NCBI RefSeq assembly: GCF_001921745.1
Contig: NZ_MRYA01000002.1
Span: 558,001 to 622,000 of the forward strand
Reading direction: 5' to 3'
Source of the DNA: Psychrobacter sp. Cmf 22.2
Lineage (GTDB): Bacteria > Pseudomonadota > Gammaproteobacteria > Pseudomonadales > Moraxellaceae
Length of the DNA stretch: 64,000 nt
A program made the position numbers and the translations under genes. A model generated the notes under the pieces. The model was not told the origin of the DNA, made no database searches, and saw only the letters and a program-made list of their open reading frames with translations. Positions 40,310 to 49,562 of this stretch are shown here, piece after piece (position 1 is the stretch's first letter; every line of letters begins with the position of its first letter).

Positions 40310-41950
40310 TTACGAGTTTCTACCACGGTTGCCGCCAGTTGGACGACCTTGACCGCGGCTGTCAGAGCGATTGGCTGGACGACCTTGACTACCACTTGGA
40401 CGACCGCGACCAGAAGCGGCACGTTCACCGCGCGGTGCGCTATTACCGTCACCGCGGTTAGGACCACTGCGCTTACCTTGGTATGGTTTGCCGCCTGAGC
40501 GCTCATTTGGTTTGCCTTGATAGCCACTGTCGTTGCTGGCGCGTTGACCGGTAGCTGCGCGATCACTTGAACGACCACCAGTAGACTTGCCAGCATAACC
40601 ACCGCTTGAACGGCCACGGCCTTGACCACCACCGTTAGAACGTCCGCGACCACGGCCACGACCGCGGCCTTTATTTTCACTCGGTACGTAAGTTTTCTTT
40701 GGCTCCATGCCTTCGATGACACAGACTTCCATTTTACGATCTAAGTAGCGATTAATAGCGTTTAGCTGTGGACGATCATCCATGCTACATAAGCTAATAG
40801 CCACACCTGTACGACCAGCACGGCCACAGCGGCCAATACGGTGGACATAGTCTTCAGTTTGACGCGGTAAGTCATAGTTGATGACGTGAGAGATGGCTGG
40901 CACATCGAGACCACGGGCAGCAACGTCAGTCGCCACTAAGATTTTGCATTTACCATTACGCAAGTCTTGCACGATACGATTACGTTTGCTTTGCGGCAAG
41001 TCGCCATGTAGGAAGCTTGCTTTATGGCCCTGCTCTTGTAGCGATTTGGCCAGCTTTTCCGTGCTACGTTTGGTTGCGGCAAAGATAATGATTTGCTCCA
41101 TCTCTGGCTGGCAAACGACTTTATCAAGCAGTCTGTTTTTGTGCTCAAAGTCGTCACAGTAGTATACTTTTTCTTCGATATGTGCTGACTCAACTTTGAT
41201 AGACACACGCTCAGGGTTTTTAGTAAAGCTAGCGGCGATTTTGCCGACAGGACCATCCCAAGTGGCTGAACACATAATCGTCTGACGATCCGTTGGCGCA
41301 GCGCTTAAGATATCACTGATGTCATCAGCAAAACCCATGTCTAGCATACGGTCTGCTTCATCAAGCACAAGTACTTCAAGGTTAGATAAGTCGACACGGC
41401 CTGCTTTGATATGGTCAAGTAAACGACCTGGCGTGGCGACAATGACCTGTACGCCTTTTCTTAAGGCTGTGATCTGACCATTGTATGGCGCACCGCCGAC
41501 CAACGGCACACAGAATAGACCGCGCATGTCTTTTGAGTACGTGCGCACACTGTCATGTACTTGCTGAGCAAGCTCACGAGTTGGCGTTAGGATAAGGGCT
41601 TTGGTGAGCTTATCAAAGCTGGTGGCACGGCTTAGGCGATCGAGTACTGGGATGACAAAAGCGGCAGTTTTACCACTACCGGTTTGCGCGGACAATAATA
41701 AGTCACGACCTTGTAGAGCAAAAGGAATGGCTTGTGCTTGGATAGGTGTTGGATTGGTATAACCAATACGATCAAGCGCCGTCAAAATTGGCTTGGCAAT
41801 ATTAAGATCGCTAAAGGTTGTTTGGTCTTCTGAGGCCGCGTCTGTTGCTGCTTGAGCAGTGGCGTCCGTGTTAGAGATGTCAGTGTTTGGAGTATCGGTG
41901 CTTTCGATGATGCCGTTTTCAGCGGCGATGGTAGATAAGATATCAGTCAT
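40310..41950 (-). CDS. DEAD-box RNA helicase, RhlE-like, with RGG-rich tail
   Basis: The 546-residue ATP-dependent RNA helicase has the Q motif and AQTGSGKT near residue 90, PTRELA, LDEADRMLDMG, SATWDG, and HRIGRCGRAG. Residues about 435-546 are a low-complexity tail rich in Gly, Arg and Ser (GRGRGRGR and RGG-like repeats) that should bind RNA non-specifically. An acidic, Thr/Ala-rich N-terminal stretch of 45 residues is also unusual. It probably unwinds structured RNA during ribosome assembly or mRNA decay, a need that grows in the cold. AAGGATCCTC precedes the ATG at 41948-41950. A long leader lies upstream. Confidence 0.93.
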   Translation of the reverse strand: MTDILSTIAAENGIIESTDTPNTDISNTDATAQAATDAASEDQTTFSDLNIAKPILTALDRIGYTNPTPIQAQAIPFALQGRDLLLSAQTGSGKTAAFVIPVLDRLSRATSFDKLTKALILTPTRELAQQVHDSVRTYSKDMRGLFCVPLVGGAPYNGQITALRKGVQVIVATPGRLLDHIKAGRVDLSNLEVLVLDEADRMLDMGFADDISDILSAAPTDRQTIMCSATWDGPVGKIAASFTKNPERVSIKVESAHIEEKVYYCDDFEHKNRLLDKVVCQPEMEQIIIFAATKRSTEKLAKSLQEQGHKASFLHGDLPQSKRNRIVQDLRNGKCKILVATDVAARGLDVPAISHVINYDLPRQTEDYVHRIGRCGRAGRTGVAISLCSMDDRPQLNAINRYLDRKMEVCVIEGMEPKKTYVPSENKGRGRGRGRGRSNGGGQGRGRSSGGYAGKSTGGRSSDRAATGQRASNDSGYQGKPNERSGGKPYQGKRSGPNRGDGNSAPRGERAASGRGRPSGSQGRPANRSDSRGQGRPTGGNRGRNS

Positions 41951-42509
41951 GAGGATCCTTGGTAAGTATAAGCTGCTGTACATTCAGCAAGCTTGATGCA
42001 TACCACTGATAACCGTTCACCACGCAGCCTTTATTGAACATTACCGAAACACAAAAAAGTGTCGATAATTAAAAGCCAAGCTGCTAAAGCTAAGCTTTTA
42101 CAATAAATGCGTGCATGCTGTCTGACGTATTTTGGTGGTAGTGCCGAGTGTCTTATCCTTGTCTGATATAGGCGCATTATCGATGCTTTATCCAAAGCAG
42201 ATAAGGGCGAATAACAACCAATCTAGCCCACAATCATAGGGCAATAGATAAGATATGAGTCAAAAATAACTGACGTTTTATAAAACGTTATTTAAGTACA
42301 CAAAATCATCGGCAACAATTACTAATGGTCAATCCTAGACCCAAAATCGCAGGCGATGTTATCAATCTCATAATTCACGAAAGCTTAAACTTTCGTGGCG
42401 ACGTAGTATAGCATAATGAAACTGCTATCAGTACCTATTTTTTAATGCATCGATAAAAACATGATGCTTATTAATTAAAAATAGGGTTTCGTAAATCTAT
42501 AGAGCTGTC
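41951..42509 (-). promoter_or_regulatory. Long leader region of the DEAD-box helicase gene
   Basis: More than 500 bases lie between the helicase start and the previous gene. They contain a perfect 16-base palindrome ACGTTTTATAAAACGT at 42273-42288 and a hairpin CACGAAAG/CTTTCGTG at 42376-42397. Long structured leaders are known for cold-induced helicase genes. Part of this stretch, about 42434-42485, forms an AT-rich stem (CCTATTTTT/AAAAATAGG) that may terminate the upstream DUF1176 gene. Confidence 0.45.
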
Positions 42510-43730
42510 TTAACGCAGGGTATTGACCTCAGATACATAGGTTGGCAGCTGCCATGCTCCGCCTGCTTCAATCATACGGCACAGCCCCGTACTACTCTCA
42601 TGACTTTTTACAAAATTCTTGCCAGTCCATATCCAGTCGGTTTTATTTAAACAATCACCAATACCGCGGCCTTTTTGTACAGAACTGATCTTACCATTTG
42701 CATAATCGGTCGCCTCGGTGGTTATCAACACTGGATCATAGGGTTTTTTATCATTCATGACCCACATTCCTGTTCCTGCATTATAAGCACCCATCCAGCA
42801 GTTGTGCTGAATTAGCAATTGTGATCCATTCAGACGACTGATACGCCAAGGTGATTTATCCATTAGATTTGGGCAGTCAGTATCTACATTCGCTATCGTG
42901 CCTTTTGTCAATGCAGATAACTGTGAGGGCTTCATACTAAACTTCTCTTTACGGCTTGAGGTGGCTCTAATATTAGGCACTATGAGACGTAGTTGAGGAG
43001 CAGGTTTGGGTGGTAGTACATTACTGTTAGACTTGCTTGCGCCATTGGTACTGACTAGCGCACTTGGCGTCCCTACTCGTCCTTGTGCTTCATCAGCCTT
43101 TATCATAACTGCCATTGCGCCCTTGTCAGACAACTGCCAACGCGAGTTACGCATAACCAGCTCAATCTTACTAGATTTGGTCAACGCCTCAAGTAACGCG
43201 GCAACTTGGGTTGCGGTCAGCTCTGCATCACCTGCCACTGTTGAGAAAGGCTTGGTTTCTCCCAAATCCTTACCATCAATAAATAACGACATACGATGAC
43301 GATTACCCAGCTGCAGAAGCGCTTTGGTAGAGCTTTCTTTGGCACCGCCAAGCTTGACTTTACCCATGACGTTAGCCTCACTACCTGCACGGCGCATGAG
43401 TAATATAGAGATAGGAAAATCACTGTTTTCTGCTTGATAACCTGCTAATCGGCAAGTACGCGTATTGTCACAAGCTACTTGCCAGTCTTGATGCGTCAGC
43501 TCAACCGCTGCGCTACTTGTCGAACACACTGCTATAGCACTGATGGCTAATAATGTCGACGATACTATTTTTTTAATAGAAAAAATACTTTTTAAAGAGG
43601 GACCACTAAGGGCTTTGTCCCGCGAGATACTGTTTGTCCAAGCCAATTTATTCTTATTATTTTTATACTTCATACCATTATTGCCTACAGCCATATTTGA
43701 CTGTATAGGCTTATAAAATAAACCCTTCAT
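42510..43730 (-). CDS. DUF1176 protein, probably exported
   Basis: This 406-residue protein contains the DUF1176 pattern WQVACDNTRTCRLAGY followed by SILLMRRAG. A signal-like hydrophobic segment (IVSSTLLAISAIAVCSTSSAA) ends near residue 75, placed after an unusually long basic, polar N-terminal extension of about 50 residues, so the true start may be the ATG about 19 codons further in. Cys residues occur in pairs (CDNTRTC), as expected of a periplasmic protein with disulfides. Function unknown. It is transcribed alone. Confidence 0.75.
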   Translation of the reverse strand: MKGLFYKPIQSNMAVGNNGMKYKNNKNKLAWTNSISRDKALSGPSLKSIFSIKKIVSSTLLAISAIAVCSTSSAAVELTHQDWQVACDNTRTCRLAGYQAENSDFPISILLMRRAGSEANVMGKVKLGGAKESSTKALLQLGNRHRMSLFIDGKDLGETKPFSTVAGDAELTATQVAALLEALTKSSKIELVMRNSRWQLSDKGAMAVMIKADEAQGRVGTPSALVSTNGASKSNSNVLPPKPAPQLRLIVPNIRATSSRKEKFSMKPSQLSALTKGTIANVDTDCPNLMDKSPWRISRLNGSQLLIQHNCWMGAYNAGTGMWVMNDKKPYDPVLITTEATDYANGKISSVQKGRGIGDCLNKTDWIWTGKNFVKSHESSTGLCRMIEAGGAWQLPTYVSEVNTLR

Positions 43731-44066
43731 AATTCTCACTCACCAACAGAGGAAATATAAAAAATGAATCTCAATGAACACAGTAACTTGCCACCTCAAC
43801 TCACTGACGTTTCGGTCTGTTATTACAATGTATCATTCTGTAAAGCCACAAGCAAACAACTTTCAATCAGTTATCAGAATTATTTCAATCATTTTTTATA
43901 AAAAGGCCGATCAATATTGTATTAATCAGCCTACACACTATTACTCACTTAAAATACAAATGATTCATAAAAATCACGATTGTAAAAGCAGCTATCGAAT
44001 AAAATTTAGTTAAACAAAACAACGTAAACCCTTAAAAAATATCTTAGATCAATAGCAAGCAGTTGT

Positions 44067-44921
44067 TTAAACGATAGGTTTTAAACTTAAGTCTACAGCA
44101 CGCTTAACTGCTGGACGCTCAGCGATATTTTTTGCCCAGCGTTTGACATGCTCATACTCATCTACTTGTAAAAATTCAGCGGCATCATAGAGCTTCCCAA
44201 GCACTAATTGTCCATACCATGCCCAAATGATCATATCAGCGATATTGTAATCAGCATCATCATCACCGCCCATGTATTTATGGTGTTTCAAGTGTTTGTT
44301 TAGCACATCAAGCTGGCGTTTGGTCTCCATTGTATAGCGGTTTATGGGATACTCTAAAGGCTCAGGCGCATAAGCATAAAAATGCCCAAAACCGCCACCT
44401 AAGAAAGGCGCACTACCCATCTGCCACATAACCCAAGACAGACAATCTGCGCGCGCCTTTCCTAAAGATAGCGGGATAAATTTACCAAACTTTTCGGCCA
44501 AATACATCATGATAGCGCCAGACTCAAAAATCGCCACAGGCTTGCCGGCTTCACTATTGGCATGATCGACTAGAGCTGGTATTTTTGAGTTGGGGTTTAT
44601 GTCCACAAACCCTGAGCCAAACTGGGCGCCTTCAGAGATATCAATTTTATAGGCATCATACTCAGCGCCTTTGACGCCCAGCTCAGCCAGCTCTTCTAAA
44701 AGGATATTTACCTTGACGCCATTTGGGGTGTTGAGCGAATACAGCTGCAAAGGCGCATCGCCCACAGGCAGCGCTTGCTCGTAGCGCGCGCCGGCGGTTG
44801 GACGATTGATATTAGCAAACTTGCCGCCATTGTCTTTGTCTTGTACCCAAACTTTTGGCGGTGTGTAGGTCTCATTTTGCTCATTAGTATTGTTATTAGA
44901 CTGGTTATTATCCTGACTCAT
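44067..44921 (-). CDS. yghU: YghU-type glutathione S-transferase / disulfide-bond oxidoreductase
   Basis: This 284-residue protein matches YghU of E. coli: an N-terminal extension with YTPPKVWVQDKDNGGKFANINRPTAGA, a thioredoxin fold with LYSLNTPNGVKVNILLEEL, then the helical GST domain with NPNSKIPALVDH and GGGFGHFYAYAP. YghU binds two glutathiones and reduces disulfides. There is no catalytic Cys in the thioredoxin fold, as expected. No operon partner. Confidence 0.92.
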   Translation of the reverse strand: MSQDNNQSNNNTNEQNETYTPPKVWVQDKDNGGKFANINRPTAGARYEQALPVGDAPLQLYSLNTPNGVKVNILLEELAELGVKGAEYDAYKIDISEGAQFGSGFVDINPNSKIPALVDHANSEAGKPVAIFESGAIMMYLAEKFGKFIPLSLGKARADCLSWVMWQMGSAPFLGGGFGHFYAYAPEPLEYPINRYTMETKRQLDVLNKHLKHHKYMGGDDDADYNIADMIIWAWYGQLVLGKLYDAAEFLQVDEYEHVKRWAKNIAERPAVKRAVDLSLKPIV

Positions 44922-45325
44922 GACATATCCTTAATATAGGGTTCTTAGTTCATGTTTATAAAGTTATCGATGTTTTATCAGCGAATACGATGCGCTTATT
45001 TGTTACTTAAGCGGCAAGACAAGGTTTACTATAGCGAGAACTTACCTGTACATTAAAGTTCTCTCTTGTAATCAGTGTAGTGCTTTCAATACTGCCTTTT
45101 ATAAAACGCTACCTTGATTCACTGTTATTTCGCGCCACTCTTTCTTATACTACTCACCTTGCATCGGTTATCACCTATCATCAATAAAACCATTAGGGTG
45201 TTCGTCCGGCTCATAGTACTATTTGTACCCCTTTGCTCGTCTGAACTGTACCAATCCTATTCTAGTTTGACTATATAAACAGACCGTTTTGCTTGTCTTA
45301 ATATCAAAAATCCAATGAGAGTCAC
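44922..45325. other. Intergenic region between divergent yghU and mdtD-like genes
   Basis: About 400 bases with no open frame of note. It must hold the promoters of both divergent genes. I see no repeat or palindrome that stands out. Confidence 0.5.
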
Positions 45326-46702
45326 ATGGTAACGCTAACCCCAACGCAAGAGAAATACCTGCCCTACGTGTTAGCGGTAGCCCTTTTTATGCAGATATTA
45401 GATGCGACCATCCTAAACACTTCTTTGCCACAGATGGCTCAAGCATTGGGCGAGTCTCCGCTTAAGATGCAATGGGCAGTCATCAGCTACGCGCTAACGT
45501 TGGCGATTTTTATCCCTATCAGTGGCTTTTTGGCGGACAAATACGGCACGCGGCGCATCTTTTTGACCGCCATTGTGATATTTTCTGTCGGCTCGCTACT
45601 GTGCGCGGCTTCGCCAACACTGGACTTTTTGATAGGCTCGCGGGTGATACAAGGGATTGGCGGGGCTATGATGACGCCTGTTGCGCGCTTGATATTGGTC
45701 AAGTCTTATCCGCGCAACAAGCTACTGACCGTGATGAACTTTGCCGTGATACCGGCCTTGGTTGCGCCGCTCGTGGGGCCGGTGTTGGGCGGCTATATCG
45801 TCCAGTATGCCAGTTGGCATTGGATATTTTTGATCAATATTCCGATGGGTGTTTTAGGGTTTGTTATGGGCAAAAAACTGGTGCCTGCTTTGTTTGAAGA
45901 CACCAAGCGCCTTGATTGGTTAGGCTTTGGGCTGTTTGCGGCAGCAGCTTGCGGATTTACTCTCGCCGTAGAGTTTGGCTCGCAGGTGGGCCGCGGTGTG
46001 TATGGTCTGCTGCTAGCGGTGGCAGCCAGCGTATTGCTAGGCGCTTATCTGGCACATGCCAAACGCCGTCCCGCGCCTTTATTTCCACTGAGCCTATTTG
46101 ATATTCGTACCTTTCGTATCGGTATCACGGGCAATTTATTTACCCGTTTGGGCATCAGTGCTGTGCCGTTCTTACTGCCGCTCTTATTACAAGTGGTGTT
46201 TGAGTACTCGCCCTCACAGGCAGGCTGGCTGCTTGCGCCTATCGCCATTGGTGCCATCGGTATCAAACCTTGGGTCAGCAAAATCATCCAGCGCTTTAGC
46301 TACCGTAAGGTTTTAGTATTAAATACTTTATTAATCGGCCTATTAATTATCGTGTTAGCACAGTTCGACAACCCTGATAATTGGCTATGGTTTATCCCGC
46401 TGCTTATTGTGATGGGCGCGTGTAACTCTATGCAGTTTAGCGCAATGAACACCATTACCATTGGCGATTTGGAAGGCGCGCAGACCAGTAGCGGCAATAG
46501 CCTAATGGCAGTCAATCAGCAGCTAGCAATTGGCTTTGGCATTGCCTTTGGGGCGGCGGTGCTCAACCTATTACGTGAGCGCTTTGGACTAGATACGCTG
46601 GCGGCGTTTCATACGACGTATTGGATACTGGGGATTTTGACCATTTTATCAGGGCTGTATTTTTTACGACTTAAGCCTGAAGATGGTCGCGGTTTATACT
46701 AG
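45326..46702 (+). CDS. mdtD: MFS multidrug efflux pump, MdtD-like (DHA2)
   Basis: The 458-residue protein has fourteen predicted membrane helices. It follows MdtD closely: LDATILNTSLPQMAQALGESPLKMQW split across helix one, the motif GFLADKYGTRR after helix two and GSRVIQGIGGAMM in helix four. DHA2 pumps expel cationic drugs using the proton gradient. In E. coli mdtD is part of mdtABCD; no such partners are here, so this copy is solitary. GAGAGTCAC precedes the ATG. Substrate not predictable. Confidence 0.85.
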   Translation: MVTLTPTQEKYLPYVLAVALFMQILDATILNTSLPQMAQALGESPLKMQWAVISYALTLAIFIPISGFLADKYGTRRIFLTAIVIFSVGSLLCAASPTLDFLIGSRVIQGIGGAMMTPVARLILVKSYPRNKLLTVMNFAVIPALVAPLVGPVLGGYIVQYASWHWIFLINIPMGVLGFVMGKKLVPALFEDTKRLDWLGFGLFAAAACGFTLAVEFGSQVGRGVYGLLLAVAASVLLGAYLAHAKRRPAPLFPLSLFDIRTFRIGITGNLFTRLGISAVPFLLPLLLQVVFEYSPSQAGWLLAPIAIGAIGIKPWVSKIIQRFSYRKVLVLNTLLIGLLIIVLAQFDNPDNWLWFIPLLIVMGACNSMQFSAMNTITIGDLEGAQTSSGNSLMAVNQQLAIGFGIAFGAAVLNLLRERFGLDTLAAFHTTYWILGILTILSGLYFLRLKPEDGRGLY

Positions 46703-46879
46703 GTTGTGTTTTATTAGGGCGGGTGACGCGTTCAGTCGATACCTATCTAAAGGGCCTAAAACCACAGGAATTAAATCACCATGAATCAAATAGGCATAAA
46801 AATACCAGCTTGTCCTTTTATGTATCCCAAGAGAGATACTCAATAAACAAGCTGGCAAGTATAGCGAAATGATGGCTAT

Positions 46880-47362
46880 TTACGGTGCGTCGTCGTCATG
46901 CATTTGCGACTGAATATAGCGCTCTACCCCGATGCTTTGTATCAAGTCTTCTTGGGTCTCAAGCCAGTCTTCATATTCCTCATTACCGTCTTTTAGAGTG
47001 ACCAACAGCTGGCGTGATACATAATCGCGATGGGTTTCACATAAGGTAATCGCGTCAGTGATAATAGCAAATTTTTGCTTTTCTAAACGCAGGTTACAAT
47101 CAATCATTTCAGGTACGTCTTCTGCGATAAACATCTTGCCATAATCTTGTAAGTTTGGCAGACCGCCTAATAACAAAATACGTGCAATCAAATCATCCGA
47201 CCACTTCATCTCAGCGATAGACTGTTTGTAACAATTGTCGTTTAACGCTTCAAGCCCCCAATGACGAGCGATGCGTGCATGCAAAAAGTACTGATTGATC
47301 GCAATTAATGACTGTCCGAGTACTTTATTTAAGGCGCGAATGACCTCTTTATCCCCTTTCAT
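46880..47362 (-). CDS. bfr: Bacterioferritin, haem-binding subunit lacking ferroxidase ligands
   Basis: This 160-residue subunit matches E. coli bacterioferritin along its length but has replaced most di-iron ligands: by alignment to E. coli, Glu18 becomes Ser (GQSLIAINQYF), His54 becomes Trp (EMKWSD), Glu127 Asn and His130 Tyr (GNEEYEDW). Met52, which binds haem between two subunits, is kept. It therefore should bind haem but not oxidise iron, complementing the neighbouring subunit. GGGAGAG precedes the ATG at 47360-47362, removing eight residues of a longer frame. It lies 68 bases downstream of the other bfr and is probably cotranscribed. Confidence 0.9.
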   Translation of the reverse strand: MKGDKEVIRALNKVLGQSLIAINQYFLHARIARHWGLEALNDNCYKQSIAEMKWSDDLIARILLLGGLPNLQDYGKMFIAEDVPEMIDCNLRLEKQKFAIITDAITLCETHRDYVSRQLLVTLKDGNEEYEDWLETQEDLIQSIGVERYIQSQMHDDDAP

Positions 47363-47430
47363 ATTTTCTCTCCCTAATCTATTCAATCTATTGATACGTG
47401 CTCTAATTATTGCAGCTTAGTATGACGATA

Positions 47431-47919
47431 CTAGACAATATCAGGAGACACTTCCGCCATTTGGCTTTGCAGATAGTTAGGTAGTCCGATCATATCGATA
47501 AGGCGTAGCTGCTGCTCTAACCAATGCGCATGATCTTCTTCGGTATCTTTAAGCTGCTCGACCAACATCTCACGGGTAACATAATCTTGCTCTTCTTCAC
47601 ACAGAGCAATACCGTCTTTTAGATGCTGCTGTACTTGATACTCTAAATCAAGGTCAAACTGCAGCATTTCAGGAACTGTGCTCCCAATTTTAATCTCATT
47701 AACGCTCATCTTTGGCGTACCGCTGAGCATCAAAATACGGCGAATAATGGCCTGCGCATGTAAAGTCTCGTCTTCCATTTCATGATGGATGCGATCGTAC
47801 AGCTTGCCATAATGCCACTCAGCATACATCTCTGAATGAATAAAATACTGATCGCGTGCAGCAAGCTCACCGCCCAACAAAAAATTCAAATAATCAATGA
47901 CTTTTTGGCTACCTATCAT
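47431..47919 (-). CDS. bfr: Bacterioferritin, ferroxidase subunit lacking the haem Met
   Basis: The 162-residue subunit keeps the di-iron ferroxidase site: Glu18 ([11 protein letters not shown]), Glu51 and His54 (MEDETLHAQ), Glu94 (DLEYQ) and Glu127/His130 (EEDHAH). Position 52, Met in haem-binding bacterioferritins, is Thr. It should oxidise and store iron but not hold haem alone. AGGAG lies 8 bases before the ATG. It is the first gene of a two-gene bfr unit. A bfd gene lies further upstream on the same strand and encodes the ferredoxin that reduces haem-bacterioferritin for iron release. Confidence 0.92.
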   Translation of the reverse strand: MIGSQKVIDYLNFLLGGELAARDQYFIHSEMYAEWHYGKLYDRIHHEMEDETLHAQAIIRRILMLSGTPKMSVNEIKIGSTVPEMLQFDLDLEYQVQQHLKDGIALCEEEQDYVTREMLVEQLKDTEEDHAHWLEQQLRLIDMIGLPNYLQSQMAEVSPDIV

Positions 47920-48346
47920 AACGTGTACTCCTGTTCCTAGATTGGCACAACTTCTTATATATTTTAGAATTGCTCTATTAGCACAAAAAAGACGTCTTCG
48001 TAAGTCATTTACTCATCTTTAAATGTATTAGATATGCTACTAGAGTATCTAATAGTACTAAATAAATATAGTAGCACAAAGGCGGGATAAGGCTTGTAAC
48101 GTTATGAACTAATAATAAGATATCAGTTGAGAACAATAATTAGAATCGTTGCAAGAGCAATTGTTGTAATAAGGTCAAATAGAGGTCAAGTACAGCTTAA
48201 CATAGCAAATGAGGATGAGTAAAAGGTCACTACATGCTAGTGATGAACAGTCCATTTTTGGAATCTGTCTTATTCTAAATCTATCTTTGTCAATTAACTG
48301 TCATGAACCAAAGACTTTCTTTTTATTGGCATAACAATTGCATCTA
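47920..48346 (-). promoter_or_regulatory. bfr upstream region with an 8-11-8 dyad
   Basis: The region upstream of the bfr pair contains a dyad ATTAGATA and TATCTAAT at 48027-48034 and 48046-48053, about 110 bases before the first bfr start. It could be a regulator site. No Fur-box match as clear as the one before bfd was seen, and no open frame here looks real. Confidence 0.4.
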
Positions 48347-48538
48347 TTAAACCGCATAAGCCAATATATCAAGTTTGGCATGATGCTCATTTAAATAGTC
48401 ATTGACCATAGGTTCGCAGCAACCACAACAGGTAGCAACATCAAGAGAGTCTTTTAAGCCATCGAGGGTATCGATTCCTGAAGCAATAGCTGCTTGAATT
48501 TGCTTCTCTTTTACATCGTTACAGATACATACGTACAT
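48347..48538 (-). CDS. bfd: Bacterioferritin-associated ferredoxin Bfd
   Basis: This 63-residue [2Fe-2S] protein has the Bfd cysteine pattern: Cys4 and Cys6 in MYVCICN, and CCGCC near residues 37-41 in DVATCCGCCEPMV. Bfd passes electrons to haem-bacterioferritin so that stored iron can leave as Fe(II). AGGAG precedes the ATG. The pairing with the bfr genes fits that role, and a Fur-box-like sequence sits 40 bases upstream, as expected for a gene induced when iron is low. Confidence 0.95.
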   Translation of the reverse strand: MYVCICNDVKEKQIQAAIASGIDTLDGLKDSLDVATCCGCCEPMVNDYLNEHHAKLDILAYAV

Positions 48539-48577
48539 AATTTGCTCCTATCGCTATAGCTTGTTAATGTTGTTTAT

Positions 48578-48596
48578 AATAACGATAATTATTACC
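48578..48596. promoter_or_regulatory. Fur-box-like operator upstream of bfd
   Basis: The 19 bases match the classic GATAATGATAATCATTATC box at 15 positions. They lie 40-58 bases before the bfd ATG, a normal place for Fur repression. Binding is inferred. Confidence 0.7.
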
Positions 48597-49167
48597 ATTT
48601 ACAATAATTGTTTTAATATTAACCGGTTTTGAGTATTTAGGTTTAAGGCATTGATATTAATACATTAGATATAAAAAAATTAGTTTACCTCTGTCACAAT
48701 ATAAAAAAATATATTTATATATTCGTAAATATTAATGTATTCCCGATGAACGGTGTTAAAATAGAGATAAGTGGATATATTTATAATATTCTTGTATATC
48801 TAAATATATATTTTGTGTTATTATTGTTTTCAGTTGCTTAAATGTTTTTTATTGTTTTAGTTTGTACTTTATATGTATATATAGACGGCCTGTTTGAAAT
48901 ATTCAGTGTTTGAATATTTAATGTTTGTCTGTAGCTAGACGCAGTTTGACTAGCTAAGACTAGACTGATCGTCTCTATCAAACCCATACAATTATGCTTC
49001 AATTTTTTTACTGAATGAATGCTTTTTAATGACTCAATTAATTAGATAGTAAGTTATCGGATACTACTGGGTAATGGATTATCTATTTTATTAACCACTT
49101 AACTTCTCTCTTATTAGGATGAATAAAATTCATAAGTAAGCGTGACAATCTATTTGGAATATACTCT
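48597..49167. other. AT-rich region upstream of arsR-type gene
   Basis: About 570 very AT-rich bases have no convincing open frame. At 48897-48919 lies an inverted repeat AAATATTCA/TGAATATTT around GTGTT, which could be an operator for the regulator 250 bases downstream. Otherwise nothing specific is seen. Confidence 0.45.
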
Positions 49168-49479
49168 ATGTCTAATAACAACTTTGCTATGCAGCCTCTT
49201 GATTTGTTTAAAGTACTGTCTGATCCAACTCGTTTGAAGTTGTTCCAGATTCTATTTAATAAAGAATCGCGCTGCGTATGTGAATTGGTAGATCTACTTG
49301 ACCAACCGCAGCCTACGGTTTCTCGTCACCTAAATCACCTAAAAAAGCTAGGAATTCTTAGCTGTTCGCGCGAAGGTACATGGATGTGGTATGAAGTAGC
49401 GGATGACTTACCAGAATGGTGTCAAGAGATATTAGAAATTACTTATAAGACGCTTCAAAGCCAGCCAGAAGCCAGCTAA
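49168..49479 (+). CDS. ArsR-family regulator with CVCEL metal/metalloid site
   Basis: This 103-residue winged-helix repressor has the sensing motif RCVCELVDLL in its recognition region and TVSRHLNHLKKLGIL as the DNA-contact helix. The CVC pair is typical of arsenite-sensing ArsR repressors. No arsenite pump or arsenate reductase is nearby; the only neighbours are bfd and the sulfate transport genes. It is followed by a terminator, so it is a single-gene unit whose target is elsewhere or itself. Confidence 0.88.
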   Translation: MSNNNFAMQPLDLFKVLSDPTRLKLFQILFNKESRCVCELVDLLDQPQPTVSRHLNHLKKLGILSCSREGTWMWYEVADDLPEWCQEILEITYKTLQSQPEAS

Positions 49480-49507
49480 TAGTAAAACTTTCTCTATGTA
49501 TTCGGTG

Positions 49508-49550
49508 AGCATAAAAAAAGACCTATATCGTTTAGGTCTTTTTTTATGCT
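49508..49550. terminator. Perfect bidirectional terminator between arsR-type gene and cysA
   Basis: Perfect 18-base arms (AGCATAAAAAAAGACCTA and its complement) around a 7-base loop end both the arsR-type gene on the plus strand and the cys operon, whose last stop is at 49563, on the minus strand. Confidence 0.92.
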
Positions 49551-49562
49551 CCATGACATTTA

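Noticed and set aside
40288..40722. 144-codon minus-strand frame rich in Val and Ala
   Set aside because: It is the out-of-frame shadow of the Gly/Arg-rich tail of the DEAD-box helicase.
43774..44013. 79-codon plus-strand open frame between the DUF1176 gene and yghU
   Set aside because: AT-rich, no clear ribosome site, no family pattern; probably chance.
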